In this document: piece after piece, positions 44,880 through 57,838 of the stretch
Layout of the letters: each line of letters begins with the position of its first letter
How positions within the stretch are numbered: position 1 is the stretch's first letter
Assembly: GCA_036936605.1 (NCBI GenBank)
Contig: JAUPFV010000001.1
Location: forward strand, 209,729,138-209,793,137
Reading direction: 5' to 3'
Length of the DNA: 64,000 nt
From: Limnanthes douglasii subsp. nivea
Lineage: Eukaryota; Streptophyta; Magnoliopsida; Brassicales; Limnanthaceae
Program-made: the position numbers and the translations under genes
The notes under the pieces: generated by a model
What the model was told of the DNA's origin: nothing
Seen by the model: the letters and a program-made list of their open reading frames with translations, nothing else
The model's database searches: none

Positions 44880-47060
44880 GGGTCGGGGAATGATTGTTTG
44901 ACTGAAGTTCATAAATTATACTTTATAGTGCATCCGTATTAATTCTAAATAGGCGTTGAGTGTTTTTAAAATTTTGATAATTGGGCCATAATTAATGAAG
45001 TTCTTTTATGATTCCCAAAACTTGGGGAAACTCCTCTAGATGTTTATAGTGGTGAGGTTCTTTTCTTCAACTACATTCTTGATGATGGACTTTGTTTTCC
45101 TTTAGATATTGATATTACCTAAGTATTTCATACTAGTTATTTTTTTCTGAGCCAGTTTATTCTGTGGTGTTGGTTTTTACTACTTTCAACCATTATTCTA
45201 TCAAGGGGTTATTTTGCACGCTTCTTTGTAAATGTGTTTTTGACTACTTTTAAATTTATAGCCCGAAAAAATAGTTTTGCTTGTTTTAATGGTAGTTAGG
45301 CTACCAAGATCGAGAATGATCATGGTTCTGTTAATCGTTCCTAAAATTTTAAGTATGAGTATTTGTTTTTCTTTAATATTGTGCATGTTTGATCTTTTCT
45401 CATTTTACTCTTCTTCTCAGCTCATGTTATCAATATACCCATTGATAACCAAATGTTGGGACCATATACGTGAGGTATGCTTACCATAGTAGAGGAATGT
45501 AGGAATTCGTTTTCTTCATGTTCCTCAATTTGGTGCATAAACAACTTTTTGTTTATCAAATTGTGGTCCAACCCAAAGGTCTGAGGGAATTCTATGTCGT
45601 CATTTTCTTTAAGGATGTTGCGACTAATAAGTGCTATAAAAAGAGGACTGTGGGAAAGAAGTTACATGAAGAAAAATAATTGGGGAATGTTTTTTCTAAA
45701 ATAGAACTTCAAAGTAGTGCAAATGAACATACTTTTAAGAAAACATTTTCTTGTTCTTCAAATGTTATTCATCGACCATCAGGTCGATAAAAAGGAAGAA
45801 CTCCCACCTATGAATAAGTATAAATGTTCAGAGATTTTATGTAATGTTTACCATATTTTCAGTTATTTAAAATAAATATAGTTTGAGTCTTAAATTTTGT
45901 ACCTATGTATTATGCAATAAATATAGTTTGAGTCTTAAATTTTGTACCTATAGTTGAGTCTTCTCAACTGTGGTTTCACAAAATTTGTAGCCTTAACGGA
46001 TTGTCTTGTTGAATATAATACTTTAAGTATAGCACTAATATCTTCGGTTATGTGTAATATTTCTGTTATAAAATAATGATGTTTAATGTCATGTGAGTAT
46101 ATTTTCATAAGGAGCTTTTGCTTCATCTCCTCATTTTTTTTTGGTGATGATTCTTAAAATAATTACTCAATTTTCTGCACTGACCAGCTAAAGGTCATTA
46201 CTCATCCATATCTCTCCCTTAGACCTCGTGAATCGTCATTTAAACCTATGTTTTAAGGTAATATGATTTCTTTACATATTTGTTTAACCATTATGATATT
46301 CATTATATGTTTTTGCGTATGCAGCTCAATATTAATTGTTTGATCATGTTTCATCTAGCCAAGTTTAATAATTCTGCTCATATGTCAAAACTTCGGTCCC
46401 TTCTTAGTGGTGCTTCTCAACCCATATCAAGAAAATTTTGTTTAAAGGTTTCTTTTGAATCTAAAATTAAAAATGAAAAATAGTTGCAGACATATCTTGA
46501 TACTAGCCGGGATAAATAAATGTTAATATGCCTTGAATTGTAGTCCCAAGTTGGAAATTTTAAGAATGAATCTGTTTTGTTGTTGTACTGAATATATAAT
46601 GGCTTGTACAAACTAAGGTATTGTTTCTGAATCTATATGGGTGGATTTTTAACAAATGATTTTAGATGCCAAAACCGTAACTAAAATTTCTAAGTTAAAC
46701 TTATATGAGAAAGTGGATTCCAAGGTGAAATATTATGGATAAGAGACTTGTTAATGAAATGATCATTCTGAAGAGTATAATCCTTATAAAACTTCAATGG
46801 TTTCCACTATGCAAGAAGGTGTAATGGGAACTCACTCTAGATTACTGTGTGATATCCATAAGGAGTATCTTAATATTAGAGTTGATAGTTTTTTGTATAA
46901 TATTCCTAAGGCTGAGTTCCCGAAAGGTAGTGGTGTTTATAAAAATGGTACCAAAGTAGATAATGATTAGACGACTATTGCTTCTGCCAAATATGTTGAA
47001 GGTGCTGGTATGTGAGCGATTGTTTCTTCCCAACTTGTTATTCGTTACTAAATTATTGTA
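44880..47060 (+). pseudogene. ORF zone on the far side of Tat-like element 3
   Basis: Broken coding-like sequence on the + strand, for example LGETPLDVYSGEVLFFNYILD and then FPLDIDIT at about 45010-45120. This resembles the plant 'putative gypsy-type transposon' ORF (a conserved F-P-L-H-P-F region in my memory of that family). It sits on the strand opposite to the gag-pol at 48-52 kb, the same layout as element 2. Weak evidence; no frame exceeds about 70 codons. Confidence 0.35.
45871..45954 (+). repeat. 45-bp tandem duplication
   Basis: The block aataaatatagtttgagtct and the following ~17 bases recur at 45871 and 45916 without visible change, so this is a recent duplication. Confidence 0.9.
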
Positions 47061-47690
47061 CGGACTTGATTTGTGTCACCATATATTTTTGTAAAAGCTA
47101 AATAGCGTGTGGTTATGTTTTATATAAGACTATTTTATATGAGTATTTTTGTTGTTTTTATGTCCAAATGAGTCTGTGTTTGAAACACATTTCGCATTCT
47201 TTATTTGTTATATTAATGGATCAATTTCAATAGGTCTGAGAAGTATTTTGTTTAACACTTATGTTTTCAACTCAGATTTTTCTATAATTTTCCAAGTATA
47301 GTCAGGGTGCATGATTCCCTCTTAGAGTTTTCTGAAGCAAATTAACCTTATATATTCATAAGGATTAACTCGTCGTCATCCATAGTTTGGTATTATGATA
47401 GCTTTATTGAACTTAATGCTCTTAATAGAACTTTATGTTGACCAATGATTATTTTTTTATCAACTAAGGCCTATTAATTGTTTATCTTAAGAAATATAAG
47501 TGTATACATTAAATAAATTTATTACTTAAGAAAATAAGTAATCGTTGTTTATCAGCAGACTTTTTATAAGTTTTGTAATTTCTAAAGGTTAGTCTTTGGT
47601 AATTTTAGCTATATTTTGTTATGTGGATAAGTTATAAGCCATATTTTTTCACGAAAAATGTTTTATTAATGTAGAATACCTCCTCAAAAA
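47061..47690. other. Spacer between the two ORF zones of Tat element 3
   Basis: AT-rich and without coding resemblance. In element 2 the equivalent place holds the 29-bp array; no array is seen here. Confidence 0.4.
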
Positions 47691-48299
47691 GTTTTGGGTT
47701 CACCGAGAGAGGAAAAAGGTACATCCTCATGATTTGATGAATCTGTTTTATAAGAGTAGTAATTTACAAGCTTTTTACTTCGTATGACTATGGTAGAGTT
47801 TTAGATCCTCTATATTCCAAGCATGTCAAACTTGATTTTTCTTGTCATCTAACAACGTGTAAGTTCTTAGCTTTTTTAGCTTCGTCCCTGAATGATCCTT
47901 CCTAATTTTGGCCGAACTTTCCAAGTCATTTTTCTTGTGTATGTTGGAAAACAATTCGTAACATTATGTTTCCTGGTTCAAAAAGTCTGAACCAAACTTC
48001 TGAATTTTATATATTCCTCATTGGTGTCGTGTAATGCTCTAATCGATGATGAGCTTTGACTTTTATTTCTTCAACTAGGTCTACTGTTGCCCTTTGATCC
48101 ATGCCATTATTTGATTCATCATATGGTGGTATCTTCTAAGATGGCATGCATATCTATAGTGGAACCACTTCTTCCATTACATACACCTTAGCAAGTGGTG
48201 TTTCTTCACTGGAAATTTAGGTATTGTTTGATATGACCGTAAAAAGTATTGTATGGAATCCAACCATGTTTATGATGTTTCTTCCAGCATCTTCTTAAT

Positions 48300-48800
48300 A
48301 CCATCATTTATATTTTTTGTTAGTTAGTTTGACTTGACCGTTAGACTGAGGATGGAAATGAGAAGTTAATATTTCTTTTCTTTTTTTCTTCGTAGATTTT
48401 TTTTCACGCTATCATTTTGGAATCCAATTTTATTTTTAGCACCAATAACTTTCAAGATTATGTATTTATAACCTGTGCACACTCTTAATATTTGTATTAC
48501 CTCCGTTTTCGCGATGTTATGTATTGGTTGTTCTTTTACTCATTCTGAGAAGTAATATACGACAACTATAATGAATCTTCTCCCTCATTGATCCATCAAA
48601 AGTGGTCCCATAAAAATAATTCCCCACCTGTTAAACATAATTACCTCGCTTATCATTGCTAGTAAAACTGTTGGTACATGTATCAAATTAACGAATCATT
48701 GACATGTGTCACATGTCTTGAATGCTTGGCTAAACCTCTCTTATGTAGTGTATATGTTTCCAAATCAATCTTATGGACTTTTATTTCATTTTGTATGCCT
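48300..48800 (-). pseudogene. Tat element 3 integrase remnant
   Basis: The complement of 48540-48730 gives fragments resembling the zinc-binding and core region (a T-C-x-x-C-x-like motif, then IHVPTVLLAMISEVIMFNR and GPLLMDQ), parallel to element 2. Frames are broken, so this rests on the order and the parallel more than on any single motif. Confidence 0.5.
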
Positions 48801-49809
48801 CATTTTAATCTTTGATTCACACTCTTTCTAGAATATATATTTTTTATTGGCGTTTGCGGGTATTTTACCTTTTATTCCCTTTATATGGCTATTATTCCTT
48901 TAGATATAAAGGTCAAGTAGAATTTTTTTGGTAGCATTATAGAAGAATTTTTTAGAGTATTATTCCTTCTCCTGAAAATGTACATGCTGGTGAAGCGAGT
49001 GCTTCGGCTGTAATATTTTCTACCATCATGACTTCCTTGAATTCAACATTTTCGAATTGAGAAATTGAACGCGATAATTTCTTCAAGTATTAGGTTATGT
49101 TCTCCTTTTTATTCCTTCGGTTTGTCCTGATGGTGGACTAACCCTTAACTAAGAGTTGGTTAATAGTTATACCCTATTGGTTCCGCAGATTTTTGCTAAC
49201 CAAAGTCCTACAATAACGGTTTCATAATAAGATTTATTGTTAGATGCCGGAAATCCAAACTTAATTGACTAGTTTAGGATATCTGATGTTGGAGATATGA
49301 GTTGAATTCCAGCTCATGAGCTTTGATTTTTTATTCATACATATGTTCTGACTCTCTAAGTATGTTTTGACTAACAATTCAGTAACATAGGTCTCTCGTA
49401 TTGGAACTGATTTTTGAAGTCAACCAATGCTTGAGCTTTTATTGTTGTTTATGGCTCAAAATAGATCGTAATCTCTCAATTTTACTGCCCGTTTTGTCAA
49501 TCTTTTCGAGATTTTGGACTTTTGCATTATATGTTTTTGAGTAAATGAGGTTCAAATAATTCTACTATAGGTTTGAAAATATCGTCTAATTTTCTTATCC
49601 TTAACTACTAAACCCAATGCAAGTTTTTTGAATTCTAAATAACTAGTTTTCGTTGGTGATTATGAAATATTTACATAGTATACATGTTTAAATTATCTTT
49701 CTTCCTCCCTGATGAGTACTACACTTACTAAATAGTCCATGAATTCTATTTATAAGTACTTCATGTGAGGCAAATAACTTTTTTATGTTGTTGAATGCCT
49801 CATCACATG

Positions 49810-50600
49810 CTAGGGTCCATTGAAATTCCATGCCTCTTTCATCACTTGAAAATATGATTGAGATTTGTTTGAGGATCTTGATAAGAATATGTTAATTGTT
49901 GCTACCCTTCCGGTCATAATTTGGACTTCCTTCATACTCCTTAATGGATCTATTGCCACTATATTATCAAACTGTGTTAGATACACTTCAATAATCTTTT
50001 GGCTCACTATGTATCTTAAGAACTTTCCAATTTGGATGCCAAATGTGTATTTTTCTCGATTGAGGATTAGATTTACTTGTCTAAGCTTGTCAAACATCTC
50101 GTTACGATCTGCTAGATAATATTCTTCATGCAAGCTAGTTACCAAAATATTATCAATATAAGCTTGTATGTTTCTACCTATTTGAGTTGAAAATATTTTG
50201 TTTACTAGTCTTTAGTCCGAAAGGTATTAATTTGTAGCAATGTATCCCTCTTTCCTTAACAACATTGTGTATTCACGATCGTATTTTGTCATTTCCATAT
50301 GATTATATCATGCGAAGACATCCATAAAGGTTAGCAATTTTTTTCTTGATGTTACATCTGCAAGTTGGTCAAATATTTTTATTGCGAAGGGGTCTTTCAG
50401 ACATGTTTTTTTTAAGTCCGTAAAGTCCACATGTATCATCCATTTTTAATTTTCATCTTTAACCAATACACGGTTAGTTGTCCATATTAGATAATAAAAC
50501 TCTTGTATGTGTCCTATGACCGTCAATATGTCTATTTAAGCGAGTATCACCAATATCTTTTGTTAGGAATTATAAGCCGAAAGTTATTATCGATGACATA
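49810..50600 (-). pseudogene. Tat element 3 reverse transcriptase remnant
   Basis: From 50460 down: KMDDTCGLYGLKK (D-x-T-x-L-x-K-A-C-like), GIHCYKLIPFGLKTS, then AYIDNILVTS, which is the Y-I-D-D box with the second Asp changed to Asn. The open frame 50145-49810 follows: NLILNREKYTFGIQIGKFLRY, VQIMTGRVATINIFLSRSSNK. The catalytic change and stops mean it is inactive. Confidence 0.78.
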
Positions 50601-51169
50601 TGAATTATTTTAGGACTACAGTTACGTCATGGGTACTTCATACGAACATACATAAGTTATTTTAAAAAATTCAAACTTTTGTATGTAAGATTGATTGGGA
50701 TATTTCAGTCGATCTTCAAAAGTTTCCATTTTCTATGATTAGTTTTCAGTTTTTTCTGCCGGCAACGCCAACTAAAGAGTTCCTTCACATTATATAATCT
50801 CTCCAAAATTACCCCTTCATTTTATGGTTGTTATTCTTAGAGATCCAAAAATGTTGCATAACATTCTTTGAATGTTTTCTAGTTTTCTCTTATCACGATC
50901 TGTTTACTGTTTATAGGGTATCTTAAACACCATATACCATAGATAATACGACACGTATCTGTCGAACTATGATCAGACTAATATGAAATAATATAATGAT
51001 GGTGCATCTACCACCATGAAAATACTTCGTATATTTTTTCTGAATTATTGATTCTCAAGGGCTACATCTAGAGTTAACTCCCCTAGTACAATTGCATCTA
51101 ATCATGCGAAGTTTCTTAGGAATCGTTGACATTGGATTAACATTGGTGCTCATGTTATTCTCTCATACG

Positions 51170-51230
51170 CTTATTTATATAGGATGTTTGTCGAACTACC
51201 AGTGTCTATGATCAACCTCTTGATCTCCAT
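51170..51230 (-). pseudogene. Tat element 3 protease active site
   Basis: On the - strand LIIDTGSSTNILY is readable at about 51217-51180: the D-T-G-S-S active site of Tat-type aspartic protease, here with the catalytic Asp kept. The rest of the domain is fragmentary. Confidence 0.7.
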
Positions 51231-51499
51231 TTATGTCGATTATACTGTTATTAGCATCGCGCCATAGTAAGAAGATATCCGTCCCTTTAACTCATCGTCC
51301 GAGAATGATGTATTTGGATATGGGTTTATGTATATGTATGAACGATTTTCCTTGCATACTATCTCAATCTTATATGCATACCGTTTTTTTTTCTCTTTTA
51401 ATGATTCCAGAGTATGGATCTCTCTTGACAATCACACATATGGTTTGTTTGTTTGGGTATGTGTTAGAGTATTCTTCTTCTTTATCTGGATCGACCACT

Positions 51500-52520
51500 G
51501 TGATAACATTTCTACGCAATGTCCTTTAATCATTAGCCATGCCCAAGATTTGTCTGTTTGGAACATCTTGTGTTGAACTACTAAATGTGGTGCTCCATAT
51601 CTCATTTTCCAAAATACTTGTGGATTTTGTGACTATTACATATGGTTGCATGCTGTGATATAATATGTCTCATTTTAGCAGCGACTCCTTATCTAGATGA
51701 GCATTCGCATCCTCATAATAGTCAATTAGACCATACGTGAGCAGGTATACATGTTGTAACCCTGGCCCTTTTAACTTCAGAACCCTTGGTTTGGTATTAT
51801 GTCTCGGTCTGTGCGGCTGGTAATCCTGATTTAGGTGTATGTACCCTATTTGGTAATACGTGATGCCTTGAGTCCATTCAAATATCTCATTCGTATGTTG
51901 CTACCCTTCTACAGGGTTTCGTGAATGACATGGTGGCACTTTCTATGTGTTTTGGGACATACCTAGTGGAGTAACTTGGTTTTAGTGATATGTTGGATGA
52001 TATCCATGGTATTGAGGATATCCCGATAGAGTCATGTATCCTAGTAAGGCCAGAGGCTATCCCGACATCGACCTCAGAGTTGGTGGTACTCTAATATTCA
52101 CAATGATTTTTTCTACCTGAGGTTCTCTTCTCCTCTCATTTTTGTCCATACCTAGAAATATGGGTTGTGCTCCTCATTCTGCTTGCCTTATTTGTGAGTT
52201 CCTTTGTAAGTTTTTTTTTCTTAAAGGGTTACTTTTATAGAGAATCTTTTAGCATTCCTGAAGTTACAACATCTCGTTCATCATTATCCATTGTCTGGTT
52301 GATAGATTTGACTTTGAGGACCTGGAATAACAACTATTCATGCAACAATAGAATTTTTTTAGTATGTACCTCTCTTAACTACTGAACCAAACGCTCGATC
52401 TCGGTTGGAGGTAATACAATATCCTTTTTGGCATCGGGGCCTTGGGCTGTCCATTTCAGTATTCCACATCAAGCTCCTCGTCTACAAACATGTTGATCAT
52501 ATCGTTGGAATTCGACATTA
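51500..52520 (-). pseudogene. Tat element 3 gag remnant
   Basis: An ATG at 52520 opens a short acidic start MSNSNDMINMFVDEELDVEY, then a stop. Downstream the strand has coding-like composition without long frames. The call rests on position between the PBS and protease. Open frames on the + strand (51233-51576, 52167-52385) are shadows. Confidence 0.4.
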
Positions 52521-52595
52521 GTTATTTGATTTTTGGATTGTTCTGATTCTAACGAGAAGAAAGTTATCGTTGTCACAAACGAAGCCAATTTATAT

Positions 52596-53420
52596 CATAG
52601 TTATCAGTCGTTAGGTTTATCAAAACAAAATTTAGAGTTAGAGTGAAATGGAAAGTTTTAGAAACATAAATGATTACTGAAAAACAAATGTAACAATGAA
52701 TAAAATTCTTCTTTTTGTTAATAATTGTTAAACCTTGATTTATATGTTTCGTGTCACAATAAAGTATCTTTTAGGTATTATCAGATTACGATATTCCTTT
52801 ATTTTTTAACTACATATATTTGTAGTTATTTTTTAGACACTGCGCCAAGTAAGCTTTTTTAGATTCTGATTCTCTCTTATTGCCTTCTCTCTCCCATTCT
52901 ATGTAGAAAGATAGAGGGCCTGTTTGGTTCTACAAAGATTTCAACTTATCTGTTTTTCTTTCTTTCTTTATTCTGATACACTCGAGAGATATATTAAACA
53001 AAATGATACTAAAAAAGAAGGATAAGATATGATTATACAAGAGTATAATTTCGTAATTACATATTTATGTTGTTGCTAGCGGTATACCAGAATTAATATT
53101 TCAATAGTGGTGTTGTTTTAGTTATATTAATGTTGGTTTTGGTTTTTTTTTGGTTGCGTAGGTAAAAATTATTGAAACTATTTAGTTTTTAAGTCCTGAT
53201 TTAGTTGTAGAATTGTTTAGAAATGGTAAGGGTTGATACCAGTTACAGAGACTGATGACCAATGGGTCAATTCAGACATGTGTTTAGTTGAAAGAGACTA
53301 AGCCGAAACAAGGTGGTTCGAATCGAGCCGATAAAAGATCTCATTCTAATTCGAAGTGCGCTGGATCCTGCCGCCACTAGGTCTCTTATATCGTTTAAGA
53401 TTATTTCAGTGGTTGGTTAT
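52596..53420. other. Probable LTR/flank of Tat element 3, no gene
   Basis: This lies upstream of the - strand gag, so the 5' LTR of element 3 should be here, but no matching copy was found near 44 kb. gggcctgtttggtt at about 52917 looks like one end of a Tourist-type MITE; no complementary end follows. The frame 53313-53546 runs into the next LTR and is not a gene. Confidence 0.35.
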
Positions 53421-53838
53421 CATGTAGTCGAGACGATCTATAATTATATAGCTTTTTTGGATAGAAGTAAATGGATCTTATTTGTCGTTCGGGTATCAGA
53501 TATTCAAATTGAACGTCTCGACAAGCCCAAAAATTCTAAAAAATGACAATAATTGATATTTTATTTTAATTGCATTCAGATTTTATTTGATATTGATTTT
53601 TATTACTTTTATTATCATTTTTATAATAATTTATTAAGATTTTGGATGTCTCCTATACAAAGCATCTTAGACTATATTTTATCACCAAAATTTTGATGAA
53701 TAAAAATTTATAATTTTCGCTGAGTCTATAAGTCTCTTCATCTCTAACCTAGGGTTGAGGTTTATATATCATATGTTTCGTCTTCTTTTTTCTTATTTTT
53801 TGTAGTCATCTGTTCTATCTCTTATATCACCTCAACCA
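53421..53838 (+). repeat. 5' LTR, shortened
   Basis: About 418 bp against 565 bp for the partner. It lacks most of the segment corresponding to 55495-55620. The end reads cctcaacca. The start has tcatgtag where the partner has tgatgtag. Confidence 0.78.
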
Positions 53839-53840
53839 TA

Positions 53841-53852
53841 TTGGTATCAGAG
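53841..53852 (+). other. Primer binding site (initiator tRNA-Met)
   Basis: TTGGTATCAGAG two bases after the 5' LTR, matching the primer site of the related element at 4164 and of copia D. Confidence 0.85.
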
Positions 53853-55340
53853 AGACATACCTCATATGACATGAGATAATGAGATATAACGCCTAAGAGA
53901 ACTACTTGGAAGTCCACTACTCCAATCATGGAACCAGTCTATCGGGATGAGATAGAATATTGATTTTGCCAGATAGGTGAACAGATGAATTTATTGCAAC
54001 ATCAAATGAAGAAAACGATAGAAGATATTGAGAGGTTGACCACCACCGGATTCCAAACTCCAATCGGAAATTTAAAGGCGAAAGTATTTTTCATAGGATC
54101 CAACCACATCTATAGCTGCAATTTGGAAAAACCAAAGGGGAAGGGGAGCCATTAGGTAGCTGTTGATGATATAGAGGGTTCGCCGATACTCGACCATCCA
54201 CTACTTGATGAGTATGAGGCTGACTACAAGGGTGTAATTTTTATGAAACTTAACCATAATTGGAAGATCCGATTCATGATATATACCAAAATTAGGGTGA
54301 AATCAGTGTTAAAAACGAAGAGAATTGGGTAACACCAAAAAAAGTCCTTTGTTATTTTGATAAGGTAAACAATGATAATCCTTCGTAAGTTTTGATTTCT
54401 ACTGTAGAAATCGGTCAAATTTTGGTTTATGATATTTTATTTGGTTCAAAAATAAAAATTGAGAATACAGTTTTAGAATTTGGGATTATGAAAAGATTGA
54501 TATATAAACGGATTCGTCATGTGAAGGATCAATTAGTGTTTCATAAGACTTCATACGATGAGTATGATCATGAGGATATCTTTGAAGATGCATGTGGACC
54601 GATATTTGACAAGACAATCTATGGCGAGTATGACGATGAATGGGTGATTAAGATCTAATTAATACCGAGGAGAAATTTTTAGATCAAGATATTTTCTTAT
54701 GTTCATTAAACCATACTCCATCGCTCCAAAGGTTCTGTTGAAAAAAGACTGTGAAATAGTAGCTTTTATCATGCAGATGTGTCTTCCAGGTATTTGATGT
54801 TATCCTAAAATAAAACCCTTGTTTCAGTTCTCTTTGGATGCATATTGTCGTGTAGGGAATATAGAAGATGATATTTTTATGTTTGATATTATAAAAAGAT
54901 TGATAGAAGAAAATAGTAGTGTTTTAATGGATAAAAGGTTAGGTTTTGTAATAAACTTGGAGGATTTTCGGTTGATGGTTGGGGAAAGAAAATGAGAAAA
55001 AAAAGTTAAAAGTAGAAGATTGTAGTGTTTTGAATTTGATAATAAAAATATACTGTCGGGAGTAGATGATCCCAATGATGTGTGGTTTCAAAGGTGGAAA
55101 TGAGTGGATTAAGGCTTATTATTATTATTGATGGTTTGAAGTCTCTAAAACCACCACCACCCATAACGCCGTGGAAGTTTGACATACATTCACCGATGAT
55201 CATTGTCAAAGAATCAATTGTTTACTCTTCTTGGTTACGTCTACCACCAGAAATTGATAGACAAACAAAAGCAAGATTTTGTGAAGAAGTTGAAGAACCG
55301 GAATAACAATCACATTGGGAATTCGAGGCCGAATTCTCCC
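53853..55340 (+). pseudogene. Gag and pol traces of the second gypsy element
   Basis: 53890-54060 resembles a gag start: Arg/Thr-rich, then a QIGEQMNLLQHQMKK-like stretch comparable with RRQVEYLAHQMAEL in the other element. The open frame 54392-54658 has no recognised domain; it is acidic and holds EYDHEDIF and EYDDEW. Just before the PPT, FVKKLKNRNNN then NSRPNSPLPGEDD matches the SRANLLYPGGDD end of integrase in the 3.8-kb element. RT and RNase H are missing. Confidence 0.55.
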
Positions 55341-55346
55341 CTACCT

Positions 55347-55919
55347 GGAGAGGATGATGTAGTCGAGACAGCCGACAATTATGTAGTTGTTTTGGACATG
55401 AGAAAATGGGCCTTATTTATCACTCGGATATCAAAACTGGGCGAAATTGGTACTCAAATTGAACGTCTTGACAAGCCCAACAATTCTAAAAAGCGTGACA
55501 GTACTTGTCACAAAATTTAGACCTCAAATTCTACTGTTTAGGGTCCAAAAACCCCATTTTACTATTTTTTATATTTTATTTTATTTTATTTAAAATTTTA
55601 AATAGTGGATCAAATCTGATTGCATTCAATTTTTATTTTTATTTTTATTATCTTTATTTTAATTTTATAAAATATTTTATTAGGATATTGGATATCTCCT
55701 ATATAAAACATCTTATACCCTATTTTACCGTCAGACTTTGATGAATGAAACATCTTATACCCTATATAAAACATCTTATACCCTATTTTACTATTTTTTC
55801 TTTGAGTCTTTGAGTCTCGTTATCTCTAACCTAGGGTTAGGGTTTATATATCCTCTGTTTCATTTTATTTTTTCTTGTGTTTTGTAGCCATTTTTCTATC
55901 TCTTATATCGCCTCCACTA
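55347..55919 (+). repeat. PPT and 3' LTR
   Basis: The PPT ggagagga (55347-55354) is followed by TGATGTAGTCGAG. The LTR is 565 bp, with an internal near-repeat of catcttataccctat (three times between 55707 and 55790). A small inverted repeat, gtgacagtacttgtcac, lies at 55495-55511, inside the segment the left LTR lacks. Confidence 0.78.
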
Positions 55920-57090
55920 GTTGATTGGCTTTAATTTGAAGTGTATAATGAAGAACCTTAAACATATAAATAGAATAAATTATTGATGCACTGTGTGATA
56001 GCGTCACGATTCTAGCAGTGCAATTACGTGAGAATATATTTCTTGAGTGAGTGAAATAGTTGTAGGTATTTTGAGAGATAAGTGAGGTTAGAGAAAAATA
56101 TTGAATAGAGGGTTTGTGAATCACCTCATCTTTTGTTACAAAAAGTATTGAGTCCTTTTGCATTTGGAGAGTCTATCTGTAACCTACTTGTATATAAAAG
56201 AGTGTTCATTGCCCATGGATGTAGGATTTTTTCACAATCCAAAGCACGATAAATATTATCTTGTGTGTTAGATTTTATACGATTTCTTTTATTTGTTGTT
56301 CATCTTGTACGAAGAAATTAGATCGTTCTTTTTTAGGTTCGTTTAATCGTATATTTGTTTTTGTCACGATCGATTGGTGTATTGGTTTTCTTTTGTGTAA
56401 TGGTTATTGCGTACAATGAAATAAATTTTACTCTGGATTTTATAAAATATTAATTTTATTTTGAAATGTTATTTTTTATTTTGCAAAACGTTATTTTTAT
56501 CTTATGCAATGGTATTGTCGCCGATATATTAAGAAATTTAATAAAACAAATTACAAAGAATAACTATATGGTGAAAAATATTTGCTAGTATAATAATGAA
56601 CACATCAACTACAAGTAATAATAAAAATTTATTTTATCACCATACCCAAAATTATAATATTTGTTCTTGATAAGAGAATTATTTGTTGGGCTTAAGGCTT
56701 TATTTTGGTGTGGGTAAAGTCATATTATTTGTAGGCTAAATCATCACCCCAACAAGGGATCCTTTGTATTTATTGGCCAGTACAGGTCAAATGTCCACGT
56801 TGGTCACTATAAATATAATTTGTCACTCTCTTGGAAGTGGAACGAACAATCATTATTCTATACTAACATCTACTATTATCTCCCATTAGTAGATTTCTCT
56901 TTATATATTTATTGTCTAACTACTTTAGGTGAGCTGAACCCGGACCCATCAGTCGCGACCACAGTGGGAGTGAAATTCAAACTAGTACCCCAAAGCCACT
57001 TTCAAAACCATACTACTAATTGTTAATCTTTACCACTTATGGAGCAAGTTGCAGTAGAATGGTTACTCATGAAGCAACTAGCACGGCTCT
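55920..57090. other. LTR-like remnants, no gene
   Basis: 56200-56420 (cccatggatgtaggattttt, caatccaaagcacgataaat, ttgtgtgttagatttt) has the look of the 3' part of a copia LTR. 56694-57080 starts tgttggg, has a TATA-like ctataaata at 56807-56815 and later tgagctgaacccggaccc, suggesting another solo LTR. Neither has a partner in the window. Confidence 0.35.
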
Positions 57091-57581
57091 TGTTGGCTGG
57101 AAAATATTAAAACAACACTTAGTAAGAACAAACAAACAACTTTGATGTAGATTAAAAAAAAATTACAAAACACTCTTACAACTCACACTAGAAGAGAAAA
57201 TATTTTTCAAACACTCAAGAGAGCATTTTTGTCTCTGTTTTCTCTCACTCTAATTTTCTCTCTAAGCTTACTTCTTAGTGTGTTTGGTGATACTCTAGAT
57301 GGTGGGAGAGATCCACTATTTATAGAACCATAGTGGAGACAAGGATCCACCATCTAAGATCTTATAGATACTTAAACATTCAACCTCAAGACTACACTCA
57401 AGGTAAAAGTGTTTCTTACACTCAATATAAAAGTGTGTCTTGCACTCAACCTAAATATGGTCTTACACACAACCTCCACTACTAAATAAATATTAATTTA
57501 ATTGTTTCAAGAAGATGCTTTCTATATGGGTCTTATTGAGTAGGTTGGACCCTTTAACCGAGTCAAGTTTATGATCCAACA
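57091..57581 (-). repeat. 3' LTR of copia E
   Basis: 491 bp with the classic ends TGTTGG and CCAACA. On the - strand a TATA box, tctataaatag, lies near 57330. A PPT, aaagaggag, precedes it on the - strand (57582-57594). Confidence 0.85.
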
Positions 57582-57838
57582 CTCCTCTTTAAACTTGATC
57601 TCATGAACCCTAGTAGTTTCCTTAATTGTTTGAAGTCTTCGTTTTTTTATGGCTTGGTGAAAATATTGGCAGCTTGATCTTGTGTCCTCACATATTCAAC
57701 TTGCACATCCTTTCTTGAAATGCACTCCCTTATGTAGTGGTAACATACGTCGATATGCTTGCTTCGATCATGGAACATTGGATTCTTGACTAAGGCGATG
57801 ACTGACTTATTGTCAACATACACTTTAGTTAGCTCATT

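Larger units (their letters stand above)
47700..52595 (-). mobile_element. Tat-like Ty3/gypsy element 3, gag-pol remnant
   Basis: On the - strand from about 52520 down: gag start (MSNSNDMINMFVDEEL), gag remnant, protease with D-T-G-S-S, RT, RNase H region, integrase. The 5' end has a PBS-like ttggcttcgtttgtgacaac at about 52593-52574, close to the TGGCGCCGTCTGTGGGAAC site usual for Tat elements. The whole is pseudogenised. LTRs were not paired. Confidence 0.68.
53421..55919 (+). mobile_element. Ty3/gypsy element, heavily decayed, same lineage as the one at 3.8 kb
   Basis: LTRs at 53421-53838 and 55355-55919 share gtagtcgagac, attgaacgtct-gacaagccca, ctctaacctagggtt and atctcttatatc-cctc. The PBS attggtatcagag follows the left LTR and the PPT ggagagga precedes the right. 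Only traces of gag and the integrase end remain in 1.5 kb of internal sequence. No clean TSD: the flanks read ggtta and gttga. Confidence 0.82.

Noticed and set aside
52911..52990. gagggcctgtttggttc as the end of a Tourist-type MITE
   Set aside because: No complementary end or target duplication was found nearby.
53300..53345. Possible tRNA: ggttcgaatcgagcc looks like a T-arm
   Set aside because: No matching acceptor stem, D-arm or anticodon arm could be laid out upstream; the resemblance is limited to the T-loop.
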